A model generated the notes under the pieces. It was not told the DNA's origin. It did no database searches and worked only from the letters and a program-made list of their open reading frames with translations. The position numbers and the translations under genes were made by a program. DNA of 64,000 nucleotides, taken from contig NZ_JAGGPL010000008.1 in assembly GCF_018613805.1 (NCBI RefSeq), positions 62,001 through 126,000 of the forward strand. The letters are read 5' to 3'. This document shows, piece by piece, positions 37,022 through 47,687 of the stretch (the stretch's first letter is position 1; each line of letters starts with the position of its first letter). Source of the DNA: Arthrobacter sp. ISL-48 (GTDB lineage: Bacteria; Actinomycetota; Actinomycetes; Actinomycetales; Micrococcaceae).

Positions 37022-37842
37022 TGGCGACTGTTCTCGATGACATCAATGCCGGTGTCAGGGAGGATATGGAGGCCAGGAAGCGGCTCGTTTCGCTGGCGGA
37101 ACTGAAGGACCTGGCCCTGGCTGCGGCCCCCGCCCGCGATGCGTGGGCAGCACTGGGCGGACCTTTGGCCCGGCGGGACCAGCTCAAGGTCATCGCGGAG
37201 ATCAAGCGGCGCAGCCCGTCCAAGGGGGACCTGGCCGCCATCGTGGATCCGGCCTCGCTCGCGGAGCAGTATGCCGACGGCGGTGCCGCCGTCATCAGCG
37301 TCCTCACCGAAAAGCGGCGGTTCGATGGCTCGCTCTCGGACCTCGACGCCGTCCGTGCCCGCGTCGACGTTCCGCTGCTGCGCAAGGACTTCACGCTGGA
37401 CGAGTACCAGATCTGGGAGGCCCGCGCCCATGGCGCCGACCTGATCCTGCTGATCGTGGCGGCGCTTTCCGATTCGCAGCTCCGGGACTTCAGCGCACTA
37501 AGCCGTGAGCTCGGCATGAACGTGCTCGTGGAGACCCACACCGAAGAGGAAATCGAACGCGCCGTGGCCGCGGAGGCGCGGATCATCGGCGTGAACGTGC
37601 GCAATTTGAAGACGCTCGACGTCGACCGTTCCGTTTTTGCCTCCCTCGCCGGAATGATTCCGGCCGAGGCGCTCGTCATCGCCGAATCAGGCGTGCGCGG
37701 CGTGGACGACGTGACGCACTACGCTGCCAGCGGCGCCAACGCCATCCTGGTTGGCGAAGCCCTGGTCAGCGACTCCACTCCCCGTGAGCGGATCGCCGAG
37801 TTCACCGCGGCGGGTGCTGCTGCCATCGCAGCCCGGGCCTAG
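37021..37842 (+). CDS. trpC: Indole-3-glycerol phosphate synthase
   Basis: A protein of 273 residues, monofunctional (no TrpF domain). The TIM barrel has VIAEIKRRSPSKGDL, LLRKDFTLDEYQI, ILLIVAALSD, GVNVRNLKTLDVD and IAESGVRGVDDV. It makes indole-3-glycerol-P. No trpF is found here; actinobacteria usually let PriA serve both HisA and TrpF. Confidence 0.96.
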   Translation: MATVLDDINAGVREDMEARKRLVSLAELKDLALAAAPARDAWAALGGPLARRDQLKVIAEIKRRSPSKGDLAAIVDPASLAEQYADGGAAVISVLTEKRRFDGSLSDLDAVRARVDVPLLRKDFTLDEYQIWEARAHGADLILLIVAALSDSQLRDFSALSRELGMNVLVETHTEEEIERAVAAEARIIGVNVRNLKTLDVDRSVFASLAGMIPAEALVIAESGVRGVDDVTHYAASGANAILVGEALVSDSTPRERIAEFTAAGAAAIAARA

Positions 37843-37916
37843 GCCTCGGCACCAGCCGGCCCGCTGGCCGGCACCACACTTTCTGAACGACCAACTGGAA
37901 CAGGACGGTGAGACTG

Positions 37917-39335
37917 ATGGTTGACGCACCCTCAGGGAACGCTGACAACAACGCCGCGGACGCATTCCTGCAGGCCGGCTCCCTCAAGCACGCCCCGGGG
38001 CCATACTTCGGCAACTACGGCGGCCGCTGGATGCCGGAATCCCTCATCGCAGCCCTGGACGAGCTCGAAGACACGTTTGAAAAGGCCAAGGCCGATCCCG
38101 AGTTCCTCGCCCAGATCGCCGACCTGAACAAGAACTACTCCGGCAGGCCCTCGCTCCTGACCGAAGCCAAGCGCTTCTCCGAGCACGCCGGCGGGGCACG
38201 GGTCTTCCTCAAGCGCGAGGACCTGAACCACACCGGCTCCCACAAGATCAACAACGTACTGGGGCAGGCGCTCCTCGCAAAGCGGATGGGCAAGACGCGA
38301 GTGATCGCCGAGACCGGCGCCGGCCAGCACGGCGTGGCCAGCGCCACAGCGGCGGCACTCCTGGGCCTTGAATGCGTGGTGTACATGGGCGCCGAGGACT
38401 GCCGCCGCCAGGCGCTTAACGTAGCCCGGATGCAGCTCCTCGGGGCCACGGTTGTGCCAGTTGTGAACGGCTCCCAGACCCTCAAGGACGCCATCAACGA
38501 CGCCCTGCGGGACTGGGTCAGCAATGTGGACACCACCCACTACCTGCTGGGCACGGCCGCTGGTGCGCACCCGTTCCCGGCGATGGTGCGCTTCTTCCAC
38601 GAGGTGATCGGCGAGGAGGCCAGGGCCCAGATCCTGGACCAGACCGGAAAACTTCCCGACGCCGTCTGCGCCTGCATCGGCGGCGGCTCCAACGCGATCG
38701 GCATCTTCCACGGATTCCTGGACGATCCCTCCGTCAAGATCTACGGTTTTGAGGCCGGCGGCGACGGCGTGGACACCGGGCGGCACGCGGCCACCATCAC
38801 GCTGGGCAAGCCCGGTGTCCTGCACGGCGCCCGCTCCTACCTGATGCAGGACGACGACGGCCAGACCATCGAGTCGCACTCGATTTCGGCAGGCCTGGAC
38901 TACCCGGGCGTGGGGCCGGAGCACGCCTACCTGGCGGACATCGGCCGGGTCACCTACGAAGCCATCACCGACAGCGAAGCCATGGACGCGTTCAAGCTGC
39001 TCTGCCAGACCGAGGGCATCATCCCGGCCATCGAGTCCTCCCATGCGCTGGCCGGCGCCATCAAGGTGGGCAGGCGCCTCACCGAGGGCAAGGCAAACCC
39101 GTCCGAAACCGTGGTAGTCGTCAATCTCTCCGGCCGCGGCGACAAGGACGTGGAGACCGCGGCCGAATGGTTCAACATGCTGGACGAGGAGGGCAAGGTC
39201 AAGGGCACCAACCTCTCAACCCGCAAGCCCAAGGGCCCGTCGGACAGGGCCGCCACTGAAGCCGTTCCCGCCACCAGCGTTCCAGCGGCACATCACGCCG
39301 CACACGACGCTGAAGACAATGAGGTCCAGAATTGA
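37917..39335 (+). CDS. trpB: Tryptophan synthase, beta chain
   Basis: A protein of 472 residues from the ATG at 37917 (AGGA 11 bases upstream; GTG at 37908 is too close to it). PLP lysine lies in [17 protein letters not shown], and [10 protein letters not shown] holds the phosphate. The core ends near residue 410. The last ~60 residues (rich in Pro, Ala, His and acids) form an unusual C-terminal extension; the common length is about 400. It joins indole and serine to Trp with TrpA. Confidence 0.95.
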   Translation: MVDAPSGNADNNAADAFLQAGSLKHAPGPYFGNYGGRWMPESLIAALDELEDTFEKAKADPEFLAQIADLNKNYSGRPSLLTEAKRFSEHAGGARVFLKREDLNHTGSHKINNVLGQALLAKRMGKTRVIAETGAGQHGVASATAAALLGLECVVYMGAEDCRRQALNVARMQLLGATVVPVVNGSQTLKDAINDALRDWVSNVDTTHYLLGTAAGAHPFPAMVRFFHEVIGEEARAQILDQTGKLPDAVCACIGGGSNAIGIFHGFLDDPSVKIYGFEAGGDGVDTGRHAATITLGKPGVLHGARSYLMQDDDGQTIESHSISAGLDYPGVGPEHAYLADIGRVTYEAITDSEAMDAFKLLCQTEGIIPAIESSHALAGAIKVGRRLTEGKANPSETVVVVNLSGRGDKDVETAAEWFNMLDEEGKVKGTNLSTRKPKGPSDRAATEAVPATSVPAAHHAAHDAEDNEVQN

Positions 39336-40141
39336 TGACTGAACAGACGGCCAGCAAGTCAGCCGCCGCCATCGACCGCGCCCGTGACGCAGGGCGCTCG
39401 GCCCTGGTGTGCTACCTGCCCGCCGGGTACCCGGACGTCCAGTCCACCATCGACGCCGGCATTGCCATGGCGAAGAACGGCGCGGACCTGATCGAGATCG
39501 GCATTCCCTACTCGGATCCCGTCATGGACGGACCGGTGATCCAGGCCGCCACCACCCAGGCCATCGCCGGCGGCTTCCGGGTTGAGAGCGTGTTCGATGT
39601 TGTCGCCGGTATCACGGCAGCCACCGACGTCGCCGTGCTGGTGATGACCTACTGGAACCCGGTGGTCCGGATGGGCGTCGACGAGTTTTCGCGGAGGCTT
39701 GCCGAGGCCGGGGGAGCCGGGCTCATCACGCCCGACCTCATCCCCGACGAAGCCTCCGAATGGTTCGCCGCCTCGGAAAAGTATGGGCTGGACCGGGTTT
39801 TCCTGGTGGCTCCGTCCTCCACCCCGGAACGCCTGGCCATGACCGTCAAAGCAAGCCGCGGCTTTGTCTATGCCGTCTCCATCATGGGCATCACAGGTAC
39901 CCGGCAGGCGGTCAGCAGCACTGCCGAAAAGCTCGTCGCTGACACCAGGGCCGCCGGCGCCGAGCGCGTTTGCGTGGGGCTCGGGGTGTCCAACGCCGGG
40001 CATGTCAGCGAGATCGGCGCCTACGCCGATGGCGTCATTGTGGGCACGGCGCTGGTGGCCGCCATCCGCGACGGCGGGGTCCCCGCAGTAGCCGACCTCA
40101 CCAAGGAACTCAGCGCCGGACTCATCAGGGAAGAAGCCTAG
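39335..40141 (+). CDS. trpA: Tryptophan synthase, alpha chain
   Basis: A protein of 268 residues. Catalytic Glu and Asp are in LIEIGIPYSDPVMDGPVIQ, and the phosphate site is GVSNAGHVSEIGAYADGVIVGTALV. It cleaves indole-3-glycerol-P and channels indole to TrpB. The ATG at 39335 overlaps the trpB stop (TGATG). Confidence 0.96.
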   Translation: MTEQTASKSAAAIDRARDAGRSALVCYLPAGYPDVQSTIDAGIAMAKNGADLIEIGIPYSDPVMDGPVIQAATTQAIAGGFRVESVFDVVAGITAATDVAVLVMTYWNPVVRMGVDEFSRRLAEAGGAGLITPDLIPDEASEWFAASEKYGLDRVFLVAPSSTPERLAMTVKASRGFVYAVSIMGITGTRQAVSSTAEKLVADTRAAGAERVCVGLGVSNAGHVSEIGAYADGVIVGTALVAAIRDGGVPAVADLTKELSAGLIREEA

Positions 40142-40145
40142 CCAC

Positions 40146-41288
40146 ATGCAGATCCTCCTTTCCGCGGCGGCCCTGGTCCCCGCGAGCATTCCCAGCCCGG
40201 ACTGGTCCGGCTTCGACATTCCGCTGCCGTGGGGCTCGCTCCGGATCCATGCCTACGCCCTCTGCATCCTGCTCGGTATCGTGGTGGGCCTGTGGCTCAC
40301 GTCCGTGCGATGGGCGCGGCGGGGGACACCCGAGGGCAGCGTCTGGGACATCGTCATCTGGGCAATTCCGTTAGGCATCATCGGCGGACGCCTCTACCAT
40401 GTGGTGTCCTCCCCGGACGCGTACTTCGGCCCCGGCTTTGACGGAACGGGTGACCTCTCACGGATCCCTAAGATTTGGGAAGGCGGCCTCGGAATCTGGG
40501 GCGCGGTGGTACTGGGCGTCGTCGGCGCATGGATCGGTTGCCGGCGGGCAGGTGTGAAACTCCCAGCATTCCTGGATGCTGCGGCACCGGGTTTGCTCCT
40601 GGCCCAGGCCGTAGGCCGCTGGGGCAACTACTTCAACCAGGAGCTCTTCGGCGGACCCACCACGCTGCCGTGGGGCCTGCAGATCGATCCTGACAACGCG
40701 AACTTTCCCGCCGGCATGCCAGCGGATACGCTCTTCCACCCCACGTTCCTCTACGAGTCCCTGTGGAACATCGCCGGAGTGCTGATCCTGCTGGCCCTGG
40801 ACCGGAGGTTCCATTTCCGGCGCGGCCGGCTGTTCTGGCTCTATGCCATGTACTACACGCTGGGGCGGGTCTGGATCGAAGCCATGCGGATCGACGATGC
40901 CGAACAGATCAACCTCTTCGGCGTCACTGCGAGGCTGAATGTCTGGACCAGCATCCTGGTGTTCGTGGTGGCGCTGATCGTCTTCGTCCTGCTCGGCCTG
41001 AAGGGCCGCCAGGAGTCGGACAGCCCGTATCTGACGGGCCGTGAGCCCGTTGTGGACGAGGACACCGCAGATGACAAGTCGGTCCGGGATGCGGACTCTA
41101 ATGTCTCAGATAGTGAATCGCGTGATAATCTCGCTGATAACCAAAGCGGTTCCGGCAACCCTTCCGTGCCAACGGAAGAGGTGCTGGCATCTCCGGCGGG
41201 CAACGAGTCCGTTCCGGATTCGCCGGCGGTTGGAGATTCCGGCCACAAGGCCACAGGATCCGCGCCGGAGGCTGGCACTTCCAAGTAG
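40146..41288 (+). CDS. lgt: Prolipoprotein diacylglyceryl transferase
   Basis: A protein of 380 residues with about seven membrane helices in the first 280. Motifs are GGRLYHVVSSP, RWGNYFNQELFGGPTTLPWGL (Lgt signature with the essential Arg and Asn) and HPTFLYESLWN. It attaches diacylglycerol to the lipobox Cys of lipoproteins. A hydrophilic Ser/Asp/Pro-rich tail of about 90 residues is absent from the E. coli enzyme. It starts 5 bases after trpA and is a frequent actinobacterial trp-locus neighbour. Confidence 0.95.
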   Translation: MQILLSAAALVPASIPSPDWSGFDIPLPWGSLRIHAYALCILLGIVVGLWLTSVRWARRGTPEGSVWDIVIWAIPLGIIGGRLYHVVSSPDAYFGPGFDGTGDLSRIPKIWEGGLGIWGAVVLGVVGAWIGCRRAGVKLPAFLDAAAPGLLLAQAVGRWGNYFNQELFGGPTTLPWGLQIDPDNANFPAGMPADTLFHPTFLYESLWNIAGVLILLALDRRFHFRRGRLFWLYAMYYTLGRVWIEAMRIDDAEQINLFGVTARLNVWTSILVFVVALIVFVLLGLKGRQESDSPYLTGREPVVDEDTADDKSVRDADSNVSDSESRDNLADNQSGSGNPSVPTEEVLASPAGNESVPDSPAVGDSGHKATGSAPEAGTSK

Positions 41289-41420
41289 CACGCCGCCAAG
41301 GCAGGGCAGCAGAGTCACCGCTCGGAGCGCCCAAACACCACAGCGTCGTGGGATCGGGCTGAAACCCGGACAGCAAGAGCTGCTGACCGGTCAAGTCCGG
41401 GTCAGGGGCCTGCGTAACCG

Positions 41421-41450
41421 TTAGTCCAGCAGGCCCGGCTGGCCTACAAT
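41421..41450 (+). promoter_or_regulatory. Candidate promoter of gltBD
   Basis: TTAGTC (41421-41426) and TACAAT (41445-41450) are 18 bases apart, about 95 bases before the gltB start. The -10 is good, the -35 moderate. The 262-base lgt-gltB gap shows no other clear element. Confidence 0.4.
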
Positions 41451-41550
41451 TTCCAGTAATTAACACTTTGTTGTGCCCGTCACAGAGGCGCTCTGAGTGG
41501 GGCCAACGTTGTCCCTTCCATACGCACGATCAGGAGGAAGGACGTCTCCC

Positions 41551-44500
41551 ATGACCCAAACTCTTCACACTCCCAGCTGGTCCGGACCGGACCAGCCAGA
41601 GGCTGCCATGTCGCCGTTTAAGCGCTTCGCGGCCCTGCCGGAGGCGCGGGGGCTCTACAACCCCGAGCAGGAGAAGGACGCCTGTGGTCTGGCGATCATT
41701 GCCACCCTCCGCGGCGAGCCCGGTTACGACATTGTCGACGCCGCCCTGACTGCCCTGCGCAACCTCGAGCACCGTGGTGCCGTGGGCGCTGACGAGGGAA
41801 CCGGTGACGGCGCAGGCCTCCTGATGCAGATCCCGGACGAGTTCTTCCGTGCAGTCACCGAATTCGAGCTTCCCGCTCCGGGCCAGTTCGTGGCAGGCAC
41901 CGCCTTCCTGCCGGCCGAGCGGCGCGAAGCCGATGCCGCGAAGGCCGGCATTGAGGGCCTCGCCGCTGACGAAGGCCTGGTTGTCCTTGGCTGGCGCGAG
42001 GTGCCCATTGTCGCGGACCTGGTTGGGGCCATGGCGCGCGCCTGCATGCCATACTTCTCCCAGCCGTTCCTGGCCTCGGCCAGCGGTGAGGAACTTGACC
42101 GCAATGAGCTGGATTCCCGGGCCTGGCGTATCCGCAAGCGCGCTCAGAACAAGTTCGGCGTGTACTTCCCGTCGTTGTCCTCGCGGACCATCGTCTACAA
42201 GGGCATGCTCACCACTGCCCAGCTGGAGCCGTTCTACCCGGACCTTTCGGATAAGCGGTTCAAGACCAAGCTGGCCATCGTCCACTCCCGTTTCTCCACC
42301 AACACGTTCCCGTCCTGGCCGCTGGCCCAGCCGTTCCGTACCATCGCGCACAACGGCGAGATCAACACGGTCAAGGGCAACCGCAACTGGATGCGTGCCC
42401 GCCAGTCGCAGCTCGCCAACCCGCTGCTGGGCGATTCCCCGGAAGAGCTCTACCCCATCTGTACGCCGGGAGCATCCGACTCCGCGTCCTTCGACGAGGT
42501 AGCGGAACTGCTGTGGCTCTCCGGCCGCCCCATCACGCACTCGATCATGATGATGATCCCCGAGGCCTGGGAAAACCACGCCACCATGGATCCTGCGCGG
42601 CGCGCATTCTATGAGTACCACTCCCTGCTGATGGAACCGTGGGACGGTCCTGCCGCTGTCTCCTTCACCGACGGCAACCTGGTGGGCGCCACCCTCGACC
42701 GCAACGGCCTCCGCCCGGGACGCTACTGGATCACCGAGGACGGCCTGGTCGTTTTCGCTTCGGAAGTCGGTGTGATCGACGTCGAAGCCTCCAAGGTGGT
42801 CAAGAAGGGCCGCGTGTCACCCGGCAAGATGTTCCTCGTGGACACTGATGCCGGCCGGATCATCGACGACGAAGAGGTCAAGGCCGACGTTGCCGCGGCG
42901 AACCCCTGGGCCGAATGGGTCAAGGACAACCTGATCGACCTCAACGATTTGCCCGAGCGCGAGCACGTGGTCCACACGGCCGCCTCCGTAAACATCCGCC
43001 AGCGCACCTTCGGCTACACCACCGAAGAACTGAGGATCCTGCTCGGCCCGATGGCCCGCACCGGCGCCGAACCGCTGGGCGCCATGGGCTCCGATACACC
43101 GGTGGCTGTGCTGTCCAAGCGCCCCCGCCTCCTCTTCGACTACTTCGTGCAGTCCTTCGCCCAGGTGACCAACCCGCCGCTGGACGCCATCCGTGAAGAG
43201 CTGGTCACGTCGCTGACCTGCGCCATCGGTCCCAATGGGAACCTGCTGGACACCAAGCAGGTCCGCCAGCCGCAGGTCTCGCTGCCGTTCCCCGTGATCA
43301 ACAACGACCAGCTGGCGAAGATCGCCAACATCGAAAACGCCGACGGCGACAAGGTCGCCATGAAGGTCCGCGGCCTCTACCGCCCCGAAGGCGGCGAGAA
43401 CGCGCTCCGCGCCCGGCTCACGGAAATCTGCGAGCAGGTGTCCGGCGCCATCAACCGCGGTGTCCAGTACGTTGTGCTCTCCGACCGTGACTCGAACGCC
43501 CAGTGGGCGCCCATCCCGTCGCTGCTCCTGGTCAGCGCCGTGCACCATCACCTGCTGCGCAGCGCCAACCGTACCAAGACCGCCCTGGTGGTCGAGGCCG
43601 GCGACGTCCGCGAGACCCACCACGTTGCCGTGCTCGTCGGCTACGGCGCTTCCGCCGTGAACCCCTATCTGGCCATGGAATCAGTGGAGCAGCTGATCAG
43701 CAGCGGCGACGTCACGGGTGTGACGCCGCAGGATGGCGTGTACAACCTCATCAAGGGCCTCGGCAAGGGCGTCCTGAAGATCATGTCCAAGATGGGCATC
43801 TCCACAGTGGCCTCCTACACGGGTGCGCAGACGTTCGAGGCCCTGGGCCTCGGGCAGGAACTGGTGGACGAATTCTTCGCCGGGACGCACTCCCAGCTCG
43901 GCGGCGTGGGCCTTGACGTGATCGCAGCGGAAGTTTCCGCGCGGCACCAGATGGCCTACCCCGAAGGCGGCATCGAACTGCCCCACCGTCCGCTCCTGGG
44001 CGGCGGGGAGTACCAGTGGCGCCGCGACGGCGAACCGCACCTCTTCAACCCGGAGACCGTCTTCCGCCTCCAGCACGCCACGCGTGAACGCCGGTACGAC
44101 ATCTTCAAGGCCTACACCAAGGGCGTGGACGACCAGTCCGAGAACCTGATGACCCTCCGCGGGCTGCTCAAGTTCAAGGCCGGGGAGCGTCCCGCTGTGC
44201 CGCTTGAGGAAGTGGAGCCTGTCTCCAGCATCGTCAAGCGCTTCTCCACGGGGGCCATGAGCTACGGCTCGATCTCGAAGGAGGCGCACGAGACCCTCGC
44301 GATCGCCATGAACCGGCTGGGCGGCAAGTCCAACACCGGTGAAGGCGGCGAGGACGTGGACCGCCTGCTGGACCCGGAGCGCCGCTCTGCCGTCAAGCAG
44401 ATCGCCTCCGGCCGTTTCGGCGTCACCAGCCTGTACCTGAGCAACGCCGACGACATCCAGATCAAGATGGCGCAGGGCGCCAAGCCCGGCGAAGGCGGCC

Positions 44501-46167
44501 AGCTGATGGCCCAGAAGGTCTACCCGTGGGTTGCCCGGACCCGGCACTCAACCCCCGGCGTCGGACTCATCTCGCCGCCCCCGCACCACGACATCTACTC
44601 CATCGAAGACCTTGCACAGCTCATCTACGATGCAAAGCGCGCCAACCCCTCGGCCCGCGTGCACGTCAAGCTCGTCTCCGAGGTGGGGATCGGTACAGTT
44701 GCCGCCGGTGTCACCAAGGCGAAGGCCGACGTCGTACTGGTTTCCGGCCACGACGGCGGAACCGGCGCGTCCCCGCTGAACTCGCTCAAGCACGCGGGTG
44801 TGCCGTGGGAGCTGGGTCTCGCAGAGACCCAGCAGACCCTCATGCTCAACGGCCTGCGCGACCGCGTGGTGGTCCAGGTGGACGGTCAGCTCAAGACCGG
44901 CCGCGACGTCGTGATTGCTGCTTTGCTGGGCGGCGAAGAGTTCGGCTTCGCCACCGCTCCTCTGGTGGTGTCCGGCTGCATCATGATGCGTGTCTGCCAC
45001 CTGGACACCTGCCCGGTGGGCGTCGCGACGCAGAACCCTGAGCTGCGGGCACGCTTCAACGGCAAGCCCGAGTTCGTGGTGAACTTCTTCGAATTCCTTG
45101 CCGAGGAAGTGCGCGAAATCCTCGCCGAGCTGGGTTTCCGCAGCCTGGAGGAGGCAATCGGCCACGCCGAGATGCTGGACGCCCGGGACGCGATCAACCA
45201 CTGGAAGGCCGACGGCCTGGACCTCGACCCGATCCTGCATGGGCTCGAGTTCGACGACGACGCCCCGCTGCGCAACCTCACCTCACAGAACCACGAGCTG
45301 GACAAGCACTTCGACCAGCGCCTCATCACGATGGCCACCGAAGCGCTGACCGACCGCAGCCCGGTGAAGATCGCCGTGGACGTCATCAACACCGACCGGT
45401 CCGTTGGAACCATGCTCGGCCATGTGGTGACGAAGACGTTCAGCACCGACGTGCTGGCAACGGACACGATTGACATCACGCTGACCGGAACCGCGGGCCA
45501 GTCCCTGGGCGCCTTCCTGCCGGCAGGCATCACGCTGCGCCTGTATGGCGACTCGAATGACTATGTCGGCAAGGGCCTGTCCGGCGGACGGATTATCGTC
45601 CGGCCGGACCGCACCAACGTGTTCAAAGCGGAGGCGAACGTCATCGCGGGCAACGTGATCGGGTACGGCGCCACGAGCGGCGAGATGTTCCTGCGCGGCC
45701 AGGTGGGCGAACGCTTCCTGGTCCGTAACTCGGGCGCCACCGCCGTTGTTGAAGGAATCGGCGATCACGGCTGCGAGTACATGACGGGCGGCCAGACGCT
45801 CATCATTGGCCGCACCGGCCGCAACTTCGGTGCCGGCATGTCTGGCGGCACTGCCTACGTGCTGGACCTGCGGACCACCCGGGTCAACAAGGATGCCCTG
45901 CAGTCCGGCGAACTTCAGCTCCTCGAGCTCGACGCCGAGGACCGGGACATTGTCCACGGCCTCCTGGTCAAGCACCACGAGGAGACGGAATCCCTGCTGG
46001 CCGCGCGGCTGTTGGAGAACTTCGACGACACCGCGGCCCGTATTACCAAAGTGCTGCCGCGCGATTACGCGGCTGTACTGCAAACCCGTCTTGACGCCAT
46101 CGAAGAGGGCCTTGACCCCGACGGCGAAGAAGTATGGTCTCGAATCCTGGAGGTGACCGGTGGCTGA
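41551..46167 (+). CDS. gltB: Glutamate synthase (NADPH), large subunit
   Basis: A protein of 1538 residues, the usual size. The ATG at 41551 follows AGGAGGAAGGA. A propeptide of 44 residues precedes the class II glutaminase nucleophile Cys ([10 protein letters not shown]). The central and FMN-binding synthase domains follow ([46 protein letters not shown]), then the 3Fe-4S Cys cluster ([19 protein letters not shown]) and the GXGXG beta-helix C-terminal domain. It makes two glutamates from glutamine and 2-oxoglutarate. It overlaps gltD by 8 bases. Confidence 0.97.
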   Translation: MTQTLHTPSWSGPDQPEAAMSPFKRFAALPEARGLYNPEQEKDACGLAIIATLRGEPGYDIVDAALTALRNLEHRGAVGADEGTGDGAGLLMQIPDEFFRAVTEFELPAPGQFVAGTAFLPAERREADAAKAGIEGLAADEGLVVLGWREVPIVADLVGAMARACMPYFSQPFLASASGEELDRNELDSRAWRIRKRAQNKFGVYFPSLSSRTIVYKGMLTTAQLEPFYPDLSDKRFKTKLAIVHSRFSTNTFPSWPLAQPFRTIAHNGEINTVKGNRNWMRARQSQLANPLLGDSPEELYPICTPGASDSASFDEVAELLWLSGRPITHSIMMMIPEAWENHATMDPARRAFYEYHSLLMEPWDGPAAVSFTDGNLVGATLDRNGLRPGRYWITEDGLVVFASEVGVIDVEASKVVKKGRVSPGKMFLVDTDAGRIIDDEEVKADVAAANPWAEWVKDNLIDLNDLPEREHVVHTAASVNIRQRTFGYTTEELRILLGPMARTGAEPLGAMGSDTPVAVLSKRPRLLFDYFVQSFAQVTNPPLDAIREELVTSLTCAIGPNGNLLDTKQVRQPQVSLPFPVINNDQLAKIANIENADGDKVAMKVRGLYRPEGGENALRARLTEICEQVSGAINRGVQYVVLSDRDSNAQWAPIPSLLLVSAVHHHLLRSANRTKTALVVEAGDVRETHHVAVLVGYGASAVNPYLAMESVEQLISSGDVTGVTPQDGVYNLIKGLGKGVLKIMSKMGISTVASYTGAQTFEALGLGQELVDEFFAGTHSQLGGVGLDVIAAEVSARHQMAYPEGGIELPHRPLLGGGEYQWRRDGEPHLFNPETVFRLQHATRERRYDIFKAYTKGVDDQSENLMTLRGLLKFKAGERPAVPLEEVEPVSSIVKRFSTGAMSYGSISKEAHETLAIAMNRLGGKSNTGEGGEDVDRLLDPERRSAVKQIASGRFGVTSLYLSNADDIQIKMAQGAKPGEGGQLMAQKVYPWVARTRHSTPGVGLISPPPHHDIYSIEDLAQLIYDAKRANPSARVHVKLVSEVGIGTVAAGVTKAKADVVLVSGHDGGTGASPLNSLKHAGVPWELGLAETQQTLMLNGLRDRVVVQVDGQLKTGRDVVIAALLGGEEFGFATAPLVVSGCIMMRVCHLDTCPVGVATQNPELRARFNGKPEFVVNFFEFLAEEVREILAELGFRSLEEAIGHAEMLDARDAINHWKADGLDLDPILHGLEFDDDAPLRNLTSQNHELDKHFDQRLITMATEALTDRSPVKIAVDVINTDRSVGTMLGHVVTKTFSTDVLATDTIDITLTGTAGQSLGAFLPAGITLRLYGDSNDYVGKGLSGGRIIVRPDRTNVFKAEANVIAGNVIGYGATSGEMFLRGQVGERFLVRNSGATAVVEGIGDHGCEYMTGGQTLIIGRTGRNFGAGMSGGTAYVLDLRTTRVNKDALQSGELQLLELDAEDRDIVHGLLVKHHEETESLLAARLLENFDDTAARITKVLPRDYAAVLQTRLDAIEEGLDPDGEEVWSRILEVTGG

Positions 46168-47617
46168 TCCACGCGGATTTCTGAAAGTACGCCAGCGTGA
46201 AACCCAGCCAAGGCGTCCCGTTCCCGTCCGCATCATGGACTGGAAGGAAGTCTACGAGGCCCAGGAAAAGGGCGTCCTGAAGGCCCAGGCCGGCCGTTGC
46301 ATGGATTGCGGCGTGCCCTTCTGCCACCAGGGCTGCCCGCTGGGCAACCTGATTCCGGAATGGAACGACCTCATGTGGCGGGACAAGGGGGAGGAAGCGA
46401 TTGAGCGGCTACACGCCACCAACAACTTTCCCGAATTCACCGGCCGGCTCTGCCCCGCGCCGTGTGAGGCCTCCTGTGTGCTGGGCATCAACCAGCCCGC
46501 AGTCACCATCAAGCAGGTCGAAGTCTCGATTATTGACGAAGCTTTCGAGAACGGCTGGGTCAACCCGCTGCCTCCCGCGCGCCTGACCGGAAAGACCGTC
46601 GCCGTCGTCGGATCCGGCCCCGCCGGACTCGCCGTGGCACAGCAACTGACCCGGGTGGGCCACACCGTCGCCGTGTATGAGCGCGACGACAAGATCGGCG
46701 GCCTCCTCCGCTACGGCATCCCCGACTTCAAGATGGAAAAGGAGCAGGTGGACCGCCGCGTCGAGCAGATGAAGGCTGAGGGCACCCGCTTCCGCACCGG
46801 CGTTGCAGTGGGCACCGACGTGACCTGGGAGCAGCTGCGGCGCCGTTATGACGCCGTCGTGGTGTGCACCGGCGCCACCGTTCCGCGTGACCTGCCCATC
46901 CCGGGCCGGGACCTGGACGGCGTCCACTACGCCATGGATTACCTGGTACCGGCCAACCGCGTGGTGGCAGGGGAGTCCGTGGAGAACCAGATCCACGCCA
47001 ATGGCAAGCACGTGATCATCCTCGGCGGCGGCGATACCGGAGCGGACTGCCTCGGCACCGCCCACCGCCATGGCGCCGCTTCAGTGACCACGCTGGCCAT
47101 CGGCAAGCAGCCGCCCGCCGAGCGGGCAGGGCACCAGCCCTGGCCCACGTTCCCCACGCTCTTCGAGGTTGCCAGCGCACACGAGGAAGGCGGCGAACGC
47201 ACCTACCTTGCCTCCACCGTGGAGTTTGTCGGCGAAAACGGCAAGCTGACCGGCGTCAAGGTTGCGGAGACTGAGTTCGTCGACGGCAAGCGGCTGCCCA
47301 AGGCCGGCACGGAGCGGGTTATCCCGGCGGACATCGTGTTCCTGTCCCTGGGCTTCACCGGTGCGGAGCCGGCAGGCATCACGGAACAGGTCAGCGCGGA
47401 GTTCGACGGACGCGGCAACGTGTCCCGCGACGGCTACTACATGACCAACACCGAGGGCATCTTCGTGGCGGGCGACGCCGGCCGCGGCCAGTCGCTCATC
47501 GTGTGGGCGATCGCCGAAGGCCGTGCCTGCGCCGCAGCCGTGGACAAGTTCCTGATGGGCAGCACCATCCTCCCTGCGCCCGTGGCGCCCACCGACCGGG
47601 CCATCGCCGTTCTCTGA
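46160..47617 (+). CDS. gltD: Glutamate synthase, small subunit
   Basis: A protein of 485 residues from GTG 46160. The N-terminal 4Fe-4S Cys region is [23 protein letters not shown] (in two parts) with [16 protein letters not shown] binding is at [22 protein letters not shown] binding at [16 protein letters not shown], and the terminal FAD contact at [17 protein letters not shown]. It passes electrons from NADPH to GltB. Confidence 0.97.
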   Translation: MADPRGFLKVRQRETQPRRPVPVRIMDWKEVYEAQEKGVLKAQAGRCMDCGVPFCHQGCPLGNLIPEWNDLMWRDKGEEAIERLHATNNFPEFTGRLCPAPCEASCVLGINQPAVTIKQVEVSIIDEAFENGWVNPLPPARLTGKTVAVVGSGPAGLAVAQQLTRVGHTVAVYERDDKIGGLLRYGIPDFKMEKEQVDRRVEQMKAEGTRFRTGVAVGTDVTWEQLRRRYDAVVVCTGATVPRDLPIPGRDLDGVHYAMDYLVPANRVVAGESVENQIHANGKHVIILGGGDTGADCLGTAHRHGAASVTTLAIGKQPPAERAGHQPWPTFPTLFEVASAHEEGGERTYLASTVEFVGENGKLTGVKVAETEFVDGKRLPKAGTERVIPADIVFLSLGFTGAEPAGITEQVSAEFDGRGNVSRDGYYMTNTEGIFVAGDAGRGQSLIVWAIAEGRACAAAVDKFLMGSTILPAPVAPTDRAIAVL

Positions 47618-47687
47618 TGCGGGATGAACCCCGGACGTTCATCTCCACAACAACTTAACCAATGCAGCAAACTACTAGGGTAGGTAT

